A stretch of DNA of 64,000 nucleotides from an uncultured SAR86 cluster bacterium (GTDB taxonomy: Bacteria; Pseudomonadota; Gammaproteobacteria; Magnimaribacterales; D2472). Below, in pieces: positions 37,840-46,922 of this stretch; within the stretch, counting starts at the first letter, position 1; the number at the start of each line of letters is the position of its first letter. The stretch lies in the NCBI GenBank assembly GCA_902538705.1, contig CACBGD010000001.1, positions 1 to 64,000 on the forward strand, written 5' to 3'. The notes under the pieces are model-generated. The model was not told the DNA's origin, ran no database searches, and was given only the letters and a program-made list of their open reading frames with translations. A program made the position numbers and the translations under genes.

Positions 37840-39129
37840 ATGTTAGAAAAAATCTTTAAACTTGAGTCTAACAACACTTCCTTTAGCAAAGAGGTTTTGG
37901 CTGGATTTACCACCTTTGTGACCATGGCATATATTATCTTTGTGAATCCGCAGATGATGGCAGTAAGTGGAATGGATTTAGGTGCAAGCTTTGTTGGTAC
38001 CTGTCTGGCAGCCTCACTTGCTTGCATAGTAATGGGACTATATTCCAATTGGCCTGTCAGTTTAGCCCCTGGAATGGGATTAAATGCCTTTTTTACTTAT
38101 ACAGTTGTTGGTGAGATGGGATATTCTTGGGAAATAGCTCTTGGGGCAGTTTTTTTAGCAGGTGTTTTATTCTTTATAATGAGCGTAACGCGACTCAGAC
38201 GATGGATGTTAGATAGTATCCCTCTTAATCTTAGGATTGCCATGGGAGCAGGTGTTGGACTCTTTATTGGTTTTATAGGATTAAAAAATGGCGGATTAAT
38301 TGTTGCGAACGATGCTACCTTTCTAAGTCTTGGTGATTTTACAAACCCTGAAACGCTATTGGCAGCATTGGGTTTTTTAATAATCAGCTCCTTGTCGGTA
38401 AGAAATGTTCCTGGGGCTATTCTCGTTGGTGTAATTCTAGTGACAATATCTTCAATTTTTTTTGGGCTAATCGAATTCCGTGGATTAGTTTCTATGCCTC
38501 CAAGTATTGCCCCTACTTTCATGAAAATGGACATAGTCGGTGCATTAGATGTTGCAATGCTGAGCGTGGTTATGTCATTTCTTTTTGTAAATCTTTTTGA
38601 TACTGCCGGTACCCTTTTAGGCGTGGCAAACAGAGCAAAAATCACTGATGAATACGGTAATGCAAAGAACTTTGATAAAGCTCTGAAAGCTGACAGCGGT
38701 TCCAGCATATTTGGTACTTTCTTTGGTTGCTCTCCTGTCACAAGTTATGTCGAGAGTTCAGCCGGAGTTGAGGCTGGAGGTAGAACGGGCTTAACTACGG
38801 TTGTGGTTGGTCTTCTATTTTTAGTAGCTATCTTTTTTTCACCCTTGGCAGCAATAGTTCCAGCCTATGCAACCGCTGGTGCTTTAATTTATGTATCTAT
38901 CTTAATGATGAGCGGTATGGAAAAACTTAACTGGTCTGATTTAACTGAACTCTTGCCAGCATTAGTAATAATAGTAATGATCCCACTTACTTTTTCTATT
39001 GCTAATGGTATTGCTCTCGGATTCTTAGCATATGTTGTCTTAAAAATTTCTATTGGTGAAATAAAAAATATCTCCTCAGGAGCTTGGTTCTTAACTGCTA
39101 TTTTTGTTTCAAAGTTTCTCTTCTTATAA
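37840..39129 (+). CDS. NCS2-family purine (guanine/hypoxanthine-type) permease
   Basis: EVLAGFTTFVTMAYIIFVNPQMM, APGMGLNAFFTYTVV, DTAGTLLGVANRA. Confidence 0.93.
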   Translation: MLEKIFKLESNNTSFSKEVLAGFTTFVTMAYIIFVNPQMMAVSGMDLGASFVGTCLAASLACIVMGLYSNWPVSLAPGMGLNAFFTYTVVGEMGYSWEIALGAVFLAGVLFFIMSVTRLRRWMLDSIPLNLRIAMGAGVGLFIGFIGLKNGGLIVANDATFLSLGDFTNPETLLAALGFLIISSLSVRNVPGAILVGVILVTISSIFFGLIEFRGLVSMPPSIAPTFMKMDIVGALDVAMLSVVMSFLFVNLFDTAGTLLGVANRAKITDEYGNAKNFDKALKADSGSSIFGTFFGCSPVTSYVESSAGVEAGGRTGLTTVVVGLLFLVAIFFSPLAAIVPAYATAGALIYVSILMMSGMEKLNWSDLTELLPALVIIVMIPLTFSIANGIALGFLAYVVLKISIGEIKNISSGAWFLTAIFVSKFLFL

Positions 39130-39130
39130 A

Positions 39131-40657
39131 ATGCTGCATAATTTTTCGAGGATTTTTATCATCCTTCTCAGTTTTGCGGTCTATGGGTCATCAGACCCAA
39201 ATCCAACTTTATTTGTTGAAGAGACAAAACTTGTAGGTAGCTTTCATGAGAATGGAGAAGTTGAAATGTTTCTTGGCTTACCCTTCGCTAGACCTCCCAT
39301 TGGTGAGATGAGATGGAAAAAACCGCATCCTTGGATGCCAATTCCTGATGAAGAAATTTATGTCAACAAATTTAAACCAGCTTGTTTTCAAAATCAAAGA
39401 ATTGTTCTTTGGTATAAAAGATTAATTCAAGATTTTGGAGGTGATCCAAACACTTTTGCAGTCCCAGATTTCAGTGAAGATTGTTTATATTTAAATTTAT
39501 GGCGACCAAAAGGTAAAAAAAATAATTTGCCTGTAATTGTTTATATCCACGGCGGCAGCAATAAGGCTGGATGGGCATATGAGCCAAATTATCTAGGTCA
39601 TAATATTGCTAATAAAGACTTTATTCTAATAAGTGTTCCATACCGTTTAGGAGTTTTTGGATTTTTTTCTCATCCTGAAGTTGAAAGTCCAAATCTAGCT
39701 CTTTTTGATCAAATTTTGGCTCTTGAGTGGATAAGTAAATATGTCTCTTCTTTTGGGGGAGATCCCTCAAATATTACTTTAATTGGCGAATCAGCAGGTG
39801 CTGGAGGAATAAGTCACCTTATAGCCTCTCCACTAACTGAGGGTTTATTTCAAAGAGCTGTTCATCAAAGTGGGGGTTCTTCCTTTACTTATCCAACTTC
39901 AGCTTCTGAGGTAAAAAACCTTGCAAATGAATTTAGTAAATCTTTCCAAGACTCATCAATTAAGAATCTAAGGACTATAAGTGCTGAAGAAATACTTAAA
40001 ATTTCTGAAAAAATTTATGCAAACCATTATTTCAATTATGTTAATGATAATTTATCTTTAAATGAGCATTTGTCTGAATCCTATAAAGAGGGAAAAATTC
40101 AAAGTGTTGACTTGATTATTGGATCTAATAATGATGAGTGGTCCTTATATTTTGATGGCAATGTTGATATTGAGCTCTGGCTAGATCAGGAAACATCACA
40201 AGAGAAAAAAGTTAAACTCTTAACACTTCTCGAAGATATCGATGATCCTGTAAGAAAAATGGATCTATTAATAACAGCAAAGAATTTTGTTTGTCCTTCT
40301 TTGTTTATGGCTAAAAGTTTAAAAAATAAAGGCAAAAAAACTTGGGTTTATCAATTTAATAGAGTTAGGGATGACGAGTTAGCAAAAAAATATGGGGCAT
40401 TCCACGGTGCTGAACTACCTTATGTTTTCGATACTCATGATGATTGGCTTCCTACAAATGATGCGGATAAGGAGCTTACTGAAGTAATTCAGTCTTATTG
40501 GTTGTCCTTCGCAAGAACTGGCAATCCTAATAATGCCAATAACGTTATTTGGCCAGAATATATATCAAGTGATGACTCAAGTATTGTTCTTGATACTGAG
40601 GTCTTATCTAGGGGCCATGAAAGCTCTGAGATATGTAAAATAATGGACTTGTTTTAA
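39131..40657 (+). CDS. Carboxylesterase type B (start probably 39131)
   Basis: FLGLPFARPPIGEMRWKKP, SEDCLYLNLWRP, GESAGAGGISHLIASP. Confidence 0.93.
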   Translation: MLHNFSRIFIILLSFAVYGSSDPNPTLFVEETKLVGSFHENGEVEMFLGLPFARPPIGEMRWKKPHPWMPIPDEEIYVNKFKPACFQNQRIVLWYKRLIQDFGGDPNTFAVPDFSEDCLYLNLWRPKGKKNNLPVIVYIHGGSNKAGWAYEPNYLGHNIANKDFILISVPYRLGVFGFFSHPEVESPNLALFDQILALEWISKYVSSFGGDPSNITLIGESAGAGGISHLIASPLTEGLFQRAVHQSGGSSFTYPTSASEVKNLANEFSKSFQDSSIKNLRTISAEEILKISEKIYANHYFNYVNDNLSLNEHLSESYKEGKIQSVDLIIGSNNDEWSLYFDGNVDIELWLDQETSQEKKVKLLTLLEDIDDPVRKMDLLITAKNFVCPSLFMAKSLKNKGKKTWVYQFNRVRDDELAKKYGAFHGAELPYVFDTHDDWLPTNDADKELTEVIQSYWLSFARTGNPNNANNVIWPEYISSDDSSIVLDTEVLSRGHESSEICKIMDLF

Positions 40658-41244
40658 AAGTTTGCAGGGTTCTTGGGTGTAAAGGCATTATAGTATTCTT
40701 TAATACTTAATATGTCTTTCTTGTCGTCTCCTGTGGGTATAAACTCTTTTCCAAAAACTAATTCTTTCTTAAGAAAGTCTAGGGAAACCAGTACTACGCC
40801 TGAATTAAGTTCTTTTGCAATTCTTAAGAATCCAGTTTTCCACTCATCTACTTTTGAGCGTGTTCCCTCAGGCGCAAGACCAATCAGTCCATTTTTTTTA
40901 TCTTCAATTTGCCTTAAAAGGTCTTTAATCAGTCCGCCTGGTTTTGATCTATCAACGGGAATGCCTCCCATGTATTTCATAAATCTTCCAAGTAAGCCCT
41001 TAAAAACTGTATGTTTGCCAATAAAATATACCTTTAGATCTATAGCAGCAATTGCGGCCAGACCAACTACAGCATCCCAGTTAGAGGTATGTGGCGCAAC
41101 AATGGCAACAAATTTCTTGTTCTCATAGACATCTGAGATGTGACCCTTGATCTTCCATCCAGAAGCTTTGATTATAATTTTGCCTAGCCATTGGAATGGT
41201 TTTGGCCTATTTGCTTTATAGCTGTTTGGAAACTTGAATTTCAT
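40654..41244 (-). CDS. 1-acylglycerol-3-phosphate acyltransferase (PlsC-like)
   Basis: VAPHTSNWD, GGIPVDRSKPGG, LAPEGTRSK. Confidence 0.9.
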   Translation of the reverse strand: MKFKFPNSYKANRPKPFQWLGKIIIKASGWKIKGHISDVYENKKFVAIVAPHTSNWDAVVGLAAIAAIDLKVYFIGKHTVFKGLLGRFMKYMGGIPVDRSKPGGLIKDLLRQIEDKKNGLIGLAPEGTRSKVDEWKTGFLRIAKELNSGVVLVSLDFLKKELVFGKEFIPTGDDKKDILSIKEYYNAFTPKNPANF

Positions 41245-41307
41245 AGTTCACATTATAAGGTTTTTTACTGACATTCCTTCTTTTTTTAGAAGCTCTGCCT
41301 TTAGCAT

Positions 41308-42147
41308 TTATTTAATGTGTTCAATTAAAAGCGTTGGCACATTGCAGGTATGAGATTTAATGGTTGCTACCAAAGTTCCTTTCTTAAGTCCTTTTTTGAT
41401 TGGTGTAACATCAATATTTTTGTTTATTAATCTTTTATGAGCTTCTTCTATTGATTCAACTACCCAAGCAAGTCCCCACAGCTCATCAGCTGATTCTGCT
41501 TTATCTTTCTGTTCTATAACCTCAATTGTTGTTGCATTTGTTCTGAAAAAAAGCATTCTTCTCTTCCAGTGCTCTATTGTTGTGTCTAAAGCTAGTCTTA
41601 TTTTATAAATATCTCTATAAATGCTTACAAAATTATCGGCGTCTTTAGTATTAATTACCACATGATCAAGGCTTCTGACAAAAGATTTATCATCATGCTC
41701 ATACTTTGTAAGGCTTCCTTCGGTGTGCTCAATAATAAATACAAAAAGCTCTCTGCTAAGGTTTTTTGGTAAAAAAATATTCTTCCATTTATGCTTCTCT
41801 CCATCTATATCATTTATTGCTTGTCCAGAAGTTATCTCCACTCCTTCTATATTCTTGGCTAAATTTTCTTTTACAACTTCCGCGTTATCTGTGCCTAATG
41901 CAATCCCAGCCAAGTGATCCCCTTTTTGTTCAATCAAAGGTTTTATAAAGTCTGTTCCTGGCCCATCTTCGTGAGGTGATATTAATTCTAAGTATGTATT
42001 CTCAAGATTAAATAATACATTTCTTGTTCCGAGTTCATTATGTCTTCCTCTCCAGCATGGGGAGATACCAAAAATTTTTTTATAGTTATCTGTGGCTTGA
42101 TCCAGATCACTTACTGCGATTATTAGGTGATCAACTGATGAAATCAT
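41308..42147 (-). CDS. VOC / glyoxalase-like protein
   Basis: VDHLIIAVSDLDQATDNYKKIFG; repeated DHVVINTKDADNFVSIYRDIY. Confidence 0.85.
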   Translation of the reverse strand: MISSVDHLIIAVSDLDQATDNYKKIFGISPCWRGRHNELGTRNVLFNLENTYLELISPHEDGPGTDFIKPLIEQKGDHLAGIALGTDNAEVVKENLAKNIEGVEITSGQAINDIDGEKHKWKNIFLPKNLSRELFVFIIEHTEGSLTKYEHDDKSFVRSLDHVVINTKDADNFVSIYRDIYKIRLALDTTIEHWKRRMLFFRTNATTIEVIEQKDKAESADELWGLAWVVESIEEAHKRLINKNIDVTPIKKGLKKGTLVATIKSHTCNVPTLLIEHIK

Positions 42148-42686
42148 TGGTTCTCTAATTTATTTATTGTTTCTATAAAAACCTTACTACCAAGTGAAAC
42201 ATTTTCTACCCAATCATTTTTTGCTTCATTGTCAGCATTGTCTGAAATAAACTTAAAACACCTAAAGTCAATACTTTCTAGCTTGCATACTTTTGCAATA
42301 GCAAAAGCTTCCATATCAACAATATCTGTTTGTAATCTTGGAGTACTAGTTACAAATTTGTCTCCTGAGCCGCAAGTTACACCCTGTCTTCCAAAAGTTA
42401 TCTCAATGTCATTCTCAAATGGAGTTTGCCCAATTTCGAAACCAAGTGGGGAAGCATCCATATCTCTTTGAAGAAATTTTGAAACCTCAACCAGCCCTTT
42501 TATGTTTGGGTCCAAAGATCCAGCTGTTCCAAAATTTATAACTATATCAGGTGAATATTTTTGTATGGCCTTCAGTGTGTTGAAAGCGGCATTTACTTTA
42601 CCTACTCCAATATATTCAATTTGTAGATTAGGTAAATCAGTTCTTTTGAGCTCGTCTTCAATAGCTACCAAGATTAGTATCTTCAT
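42144..42686 (-). CDS. Nucleoside phosphorylase / MTA-SAH nucleosidase-like protein
   Basis: IGVGKVNAAFNTLKAI, VINFGTAGSL, VDMEAFAIAKV, FKFISDNAD. Confidence 0.85.
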   Translation of the reverse strand: MKILILVAIEDELKRTDLPNLQIEYIGVGKVNAAFNTLKAIQKYSPDIVINFGTAGSLDPNIKGLVEVSKFLQRDMDASPLGFEIGQTPFENDIEITFGRQGVTCGSGDKFVTSTPRLQTDIVDMEAFAIAKVCKLESIDFRCFKFISDNADNEAKNDWVENVSLGSKVFIETINKLENQ

Positions 42687-42764
42687 TTCCAATCTCCCTT
42701 TCTTCCGGAAAGATCCCATTCTATTCTTGAGTTCATTAACTGTATCCTTTTATTAACATATCTT

Positions 42765-43091
42765 TTAATTTACTGATTTATAAATATTAACAATCGTAAC
42801 ACCAACAACAATTAAAAATAGTCCAACTATTGATTGCCAACTAAGAGTTTGCTTGTAAAAGATGTAACTAAGTAATGCTACTGTGAAAACTCCCATACCT
42901 GACCAGGTGGCATAAACAACTGATAGAGGTAGTTTTTGTGTAACTATAGCAAGGAAATAAAAAGATATGCCATATGAGAAAAGTAAGATTGAGCTTGGCA
43001 GCAGCTTAGTAAAGTTTTGTGAGACGGGAAGGAGCATGGTTCCTATAACCTCAAATATTATTGCTAAGAAAAGAACAATATATGGGTTCAT
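42765..43091 (-). CDS. SMR-family multidrug efflux protein (EmrE-like)
   Basis: Four TM, IFEVIGTMLLPVSQ, YATWSGMGVFTVALLSYIFYKQ. Confidence 0.92.
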   Translation of the reverse strand: MNPYIVLFLAIIFEVIGTMLLPVSQNFTKLLPSSILLFSYGISFYFLAIVTQKLPLSVVYATWSGMGVFTVALLSYIFYKQTLSWQSIVGLFLIVVGVTIVNIYKSVN

Positions 43092-43109
43092 TCAGAATTT
43101 ATATTCTTG

Positions 43110-43508
43110 CTAAATAACATCATGACAATCACAATCAAGCTCTTTACATAACTGAAAGTTCCTCATATGGGCATAGACTACAAGGGCTGATCCCATTAAA
43201 GTAAAAATAATTACATTTAACTCTGTAAGGAAGCTTTCTGATAATGCTGTAGCAGTTAAAACACCTAGCCCTAAAATCCCAAGCAGAAATACTGCAAAAT
43301 TATTGTGATTTGAGACTCCTGTGAAAAGAGCATAAGTGCTAATAGGAATAGCAAGAAATAGAATAGCCCAATGAATAAACTCATTGTCTATAGAAATAGC
43401 TAATGCACCTGAAGTAACAATAAAAAAAGATGGCACTAATAAACAATGTAGTGCACATGCTATTGATAATCCAGCTGCTAATTTGTCACTATTTGGATGG
43501 GTTTTCAT
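43110..43508 (-). CDS. MerC-domain membrane protein
   Basis: SIACALHCLLVP and C-terminal CKELDCDCHDVI. Confidence 0.82.
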   Translation of the reverse strand: MKTHPNSDKLAAGLSIACALHCLLVPSFFIVTSGALAISIDNEFIHWAILFLAIPISTYALFTGVSNHNNFAVFLLGILGLGVLTATALSESFLTELNVIIFTLMGSALVVYAHMRNFQLCKELDCDCHDVI

Positions 43509-43557
43509 GATTACAATATTATACTTTACCAGTTTCCGACTATTTTCTTCTGCTATT

Positions 43558-44592
43558 TTAATTTGGTAATTTCGTAATCCACTCTCTTAGCATTTCAACT
43601 GCTTCTTGGTGAGTTAATACTCTACCTGACTCAGGCATCATAATCCCGGGATCCATTGATTGCATTCTATATAACAGAATAGATTCATCAGGTTTACCAG
43701 GAACAATTGAATATTTATTGCCTCCACTTCCTCTTCCTGTTGCGACAGGTTTTTTGTAAATCCCAAGATTGATATCTCTTGTTTCAACAAGGTTAAGGTA
43801 TAATCCGGTTGAGTTTGCATTACCAGTTGCTGAATGACAATGGCCACAATTCACATCTAGATATGACCTTGCTCTATCGTCTATGTTTTGGGTCTCATCA
43901 CTCCAGTCAACTGGTGAAACTAAATCCTGTGGAAAAGCATTGATAATTTCTTTTTTCATCCAATAGGCAAGTTGATTGAACTCTCCTTCTTCATAACTAA
44001 AATCTTTATTTATATTTTTCGCTTTTGGGCCTATAGGAGTTATAACGTCTTTAGCAGCATGACATTCTTTACATTGATTTACATTTGGAACTCTATAACG
44101 CACCTGTCTTTGATCTCCCATAAAATCTATCCAAGAAGCATTGATAGTCTTTCCTGCTATTTTTTTATAGGCTTCATTTTGTTCTTCGTTCCAAGCATAG
44201 GAGACTCCCTCCCAGCCATCTTTTTTTCTTAACAACAATCTAGTTTCTAAAAGTTGTTTACCCAAGTCAGGATTTCTTTCATCAATAGGATAATAAAAAG
44301 TTTTTATTAATGCTGAGCCTTCAGGAAAGTCGAATACCCAATCTTTCACATATGTTGCATTAGCATGATCTGGTACATATACCCAGCGTTGCTTATATGA
44401 GTAATCTGAAAATAAAGTTGATATTAATTCGTAAGGAATGACTTTTTTATGAGGTTCTTGGGCAGAGTAATCAATAAAAAATCCGAATTCTGATAATTTC
44501 TCTGGAAAGGAATCAGCTAAAATTAAATTGTTGTTTACAGAGAAGGTGTTAGTGCTGAATATAAATAATAAAAAACAAAAAAAACTTCTCAT
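43558..44592 (-). CDS. Secreted diheme c-type cytochrome-like protein (HNE_0200/SO2930-like)
   Basis: Signal peptide; CKECHA and CGHCHS heme motifs; adjacent beta-helix gene. Confidence 0.78.
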   Translation of the reverse strand: MRSFFCFLLFIFSTNTFSVNNNLILADSFPEKLSEFGFFIDYSAQEPHKKVIPYELISTLFSDYSYKQRWVYVPDHANATYVKDWVFDFPEGSALIKTFYYPIDERNPDLGKQLLETRLLLRKKDGWEGVSYAWNEEQNEAYKKIAGKTINASWIDFMGDQRQVRYRVPNVNQCKECHAAKDVITPIGPKAKNINKDFSYEEGEFNQLAYWMKKEIINAFPQDLVSPVDWSDETQNIDDRARSYLDVNCGHCHSATGNANSTGLYLNLVETRDINLGIYKKPVATGRGSGGNKYSIVPGKPDESILLYRMQSMDPGIMMPESGRVLTHQEAVEMLREWITKLPN

Positions 44593-44597
44593 TTCTG

Positions 44598-45815
44598 TTA
44601 ATAAGTCTCTATCTTTATCTCTTTAAGAGGAGATATCTTACCCTTAAAGTCTTCTTTGTTTGTGTTGGTTGGATCAGAAAATCCGAGCATGTACTTAATT
44701 GGCTTGATTGTTAAAAATCTTGCATTTTCCTCTTTAATGATTAATTTTTCATCATCAGGCTGACCAAATATTATTTGTGACAGGGGAACAACCCCATCCC
44801 AGAATATATCTGGCATATTTCCGCCACTTATTTCGAAGAGGGCTTTAGCTAAGTCTCCTGTTTCAATATCTGGATCAAAGCCACTCGGACCATAAGTATT
44901 TCCATGTACCTGAATATTTTTTGGGTGTGGATAGTAATTAGGATCATCTGTTTCATCACCATAGGAAACTATTGAAAGATTTACCGTACCATTTCCACTT
45001 ATCAGGTTATTAAATATCTCAACGTCTGAATTTGCCATAATAATTATGCCGGTTCCTCTTGGAACTTCCCCAACGATATTCCCCTCAGGTGCAAAGTTAT
45101 CTGTATCATTATCAATCGATTTATTATCAAAGACTCTTATGTGATGACCGCCTTGCTGAGGCAGATCTGGTAGATCAAAAACAAGGATGCCGCCTGTATT
45201 ATGCGAAGCTAAATTGTTGTAGACATCTGCATAGTAGGAGTTCTCAATCTCAATTCCTGCAACATTGAACTGAGCGATGCTATTCCTAACGATAATGTTT
45301 TTAGATTGTCCAACATATATGCCTGCATCAGAAGCACCGATAGCAACACAACCATCAATTAAAACATCTTCCGATTCAACAGGATAAAATCCATAAGCTC
45401 CATTTGTGCTCTTGGGTCCACCAGTCCACTCAGTTTTAAGATTTATCATGCTGATACCTTTAGCACCAATAACTTTAAGAGCATCTCCCTTTGCATCTAG
45501 TATTGAAAAATCAGTTAATGTCACCCTATCTGATGTGACCAGTAGGCCTTGGGCGCCAGATTGTTGATTCTTGAAATCTAAGATTGTATTTTCTATTCCT
45601 TCGCCTTTGACAGTTACATCACTTACATCTAAGGAAAGCCCATCTTCAAATTCATAATAGCCACTTTTGATTATTAGAGTATCGCCACGCTCCATAAGTA
45701 TCATCGCTTCCTGGATTCTCTCTTGTGCATAAGGGCCAGGATCTATGAATACCTCTTTTGAATAAAGGTTAAAGCATAATAATAAAGGGATAGAAAAGAA
45801 TAGATTTCTTTTCAC
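44598..45815 (-). CDS. Secreted parallel beta-helix protein (GTG start at 45815 suggested; longest ORF to 45893)
   Basis: Signal peptide VKRNLFFSIPLLLCFNLYSK and repeated right-handed beta-helix motifs. Confidence 0.78.
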   Translation of the reverse strand: MKRNLFFSIPLLLCFNLYSKEVFIDPGPYAQERIQEAMILMERGDTLIIKSGYYEFEDGLSLDVSDVTVKGEGIENTILDFKNQQSGAQGLLVTSDRVTLTDFSILDAKGDALKVIGAKGISMINLKTEWTGGPKSTNGAYGFYPVESEDVLIDGCVAIGASDAGIYVGQSKNIIVRNSIAQFNVAGIEIENSYYADVYNNLASHNTGGILVFDLPDLPQQGGHHIRVFDNKSIDNDTDNFAPEGNIVGEVPRGTGIIIMANSDVEIFNNLISGNGTVNLSIVSYGDETDDPNYYPHPKNIQVHGNTYGPSGFDPDIETGDLAKALFEISGGNMPDIFWDGVVPLSQIIFGQPDDEKLIIKEENARFLTIKPIKYMLGFSDPTNTNKEDFKGKISPLKEIKIETY

Positions 45816-45828
45816 TTTTTTTAAGATT

Positions 45829-45876
45829 CTACTTCGAGCAGCAGGAGCACTCGCAGCAATCACAACAATCACACAT
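45829..45876 (-). CDS. Possible Cys-rich micro-ORF MCDCCDCCECSCCSK
   Basis: ATG TGT GAT TGT TGT GAT TGC TGC GAG TGC TCC TGC TGC TCG AAG TAG, just upstream of the beta-helix gene. Confidence 0.3.
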   Translation of the reverse strand: MCDCCDCCECSCCSK

Positions 45877-45896
45877 GCGAACATTATAAACAAAAT

Positions 45897-46922
45897 TTAA
45901 TCTTTTAGCCTATTAATAAGCAATCTCTCAAAATTTTTCTTTGAGTTCTCAACTTTCTCTTGAATATTAGTTTCTCCCCTTAGAAAAAATTTATCTATGC
46001 TTTGAATATCACACCTCTCAATGAATCCCAAACTTTCATATTTCATAATTATCTGTGAATACTTTTCTGGAGCTTTAATGTTTTGAGGAAAAATAGAAGC
46101 AACTTTCTTACCAGATGAAATTGCTTCAGAAATCATTGTTGAGCTATCTTCAGTCACAAAAATATCATGAGCAAGATATAGGAGATGATCAAATTTACCT
46201 CTGGCTTTTTCACTATGAAAAAGCACTGACATGGAGACCTCAAATCTTTCTTTTATTAAGTTCTCTATTTCCTTGGGAGTTCTTCTTGAAGTTATAAACA
46301 AAGGGTTGCTTTCTTTGGTTTCACAAAAAGAAGAAAAATTATCTATTAATTCTATCCACTCTCTTTTTGTATAAGTATATCCAATCCCATCACCTCCGAG
46401 CACCAGTAAAGAGAATTTGATTCCTTCAATTCCTTTTTCAGAAATAAATTTAGTGCCTAGCTCTTTGCATGTTTTTGGATCAAACTGATTAGGCACAATT
46501 TCTGGGACTAAGTTTGAAGGCGATGTAGATACTTTGCTCGAAGTAATATATGCGCTGAAGTCTGATATTTTCCAGTCCCTTGGAGTGCTTAAATGAATAT
46601 TTTTAACCTTTAGTGTTTTAGAAATCGCTAAATTTAAAGGGGCAAGATTGGCGCCTCCAGAAATAATGACATCAACTTCATTCACTGACGCGAACTTATA
46701 ACAAAACAAAATAAGTTTTCTAGATATAAAATTAGGATATTTTGAAAGCTTTCTTGACAATAGCCTAAGTAGACCCCTTAAAAAATGTATCTTCCATCTC
46801 ACACTTACGGTCTTTGTCGAAACATCGTACCCAGCATCTCTTAAAGTTTTTATAACTCCAAGAACTTGACCATCGTGGCCTGCCACTCCTTCACTAAGGT
46901 GACATATTCTAATTTTCATCAC
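45897..46922 (-). CDS. ELM1-like (mitochondrial-fission ELM1 / GtrOC1) glycosyltransferase-like protein
   Basis: ICHLSEGVAGHDGQVLGVI, VDVIISGGANLAPLNLAIS, GGDGIGYTYT, VTEDSSTMISEA. Confidence 0.8.
   Translation of the reverse strand: MMKIRICHLSEGVAGHDGQVLGVIKTLRDAGYDVSTKTVSVRWKIHFLRGLLRLLSRKLSKYPNFISRKLILFCYKFASVNEVDVIISGGANLAPLNLAISKTLKVKNIHLSTPRDWKISDFSAYITSSKVSTSPSNLVPEIVPNQFDPKTCKELGTKFISEKGIEGIKFSLLVLGGDGIGYTYTKREWIELIDNFSSFCETKESNPLFITSRRTPKEIENLIKERFEVSMSVLFHSEKARGKFDHLLYLAHDIFVTEDSSTMISEAISSGKKVASIFPQNIKAPEKYSQIIMKYESLGFIERCDIQSIDKFFLRGETNIQEKVENSKKNFERLLINRLKD

Noticed and set aside
38097-38741. 214-aa minus-strand ORF antisense to the NCS2 permease
   Set aside because: Shadow ORF opposite a strongly supported permease; low-complexity Pro/Lys/Thr-rich translation without recognisable domain.
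43972-44232. 86-aa plus-strand ORF within the diheme cytochrome gene
   Set aside because: Antisense shadow ORF of a gene with clear heme motifs.
45816-45893. N-terminal extension MFIMFACVIVVIAASAPAARSR of the beta-helix protein
   Set aside because: TTG-initiated extension precedes a normal signal peptide starting at GTG 45815; the same DNA reads as a Cys-rich micro-ORF in another frame.
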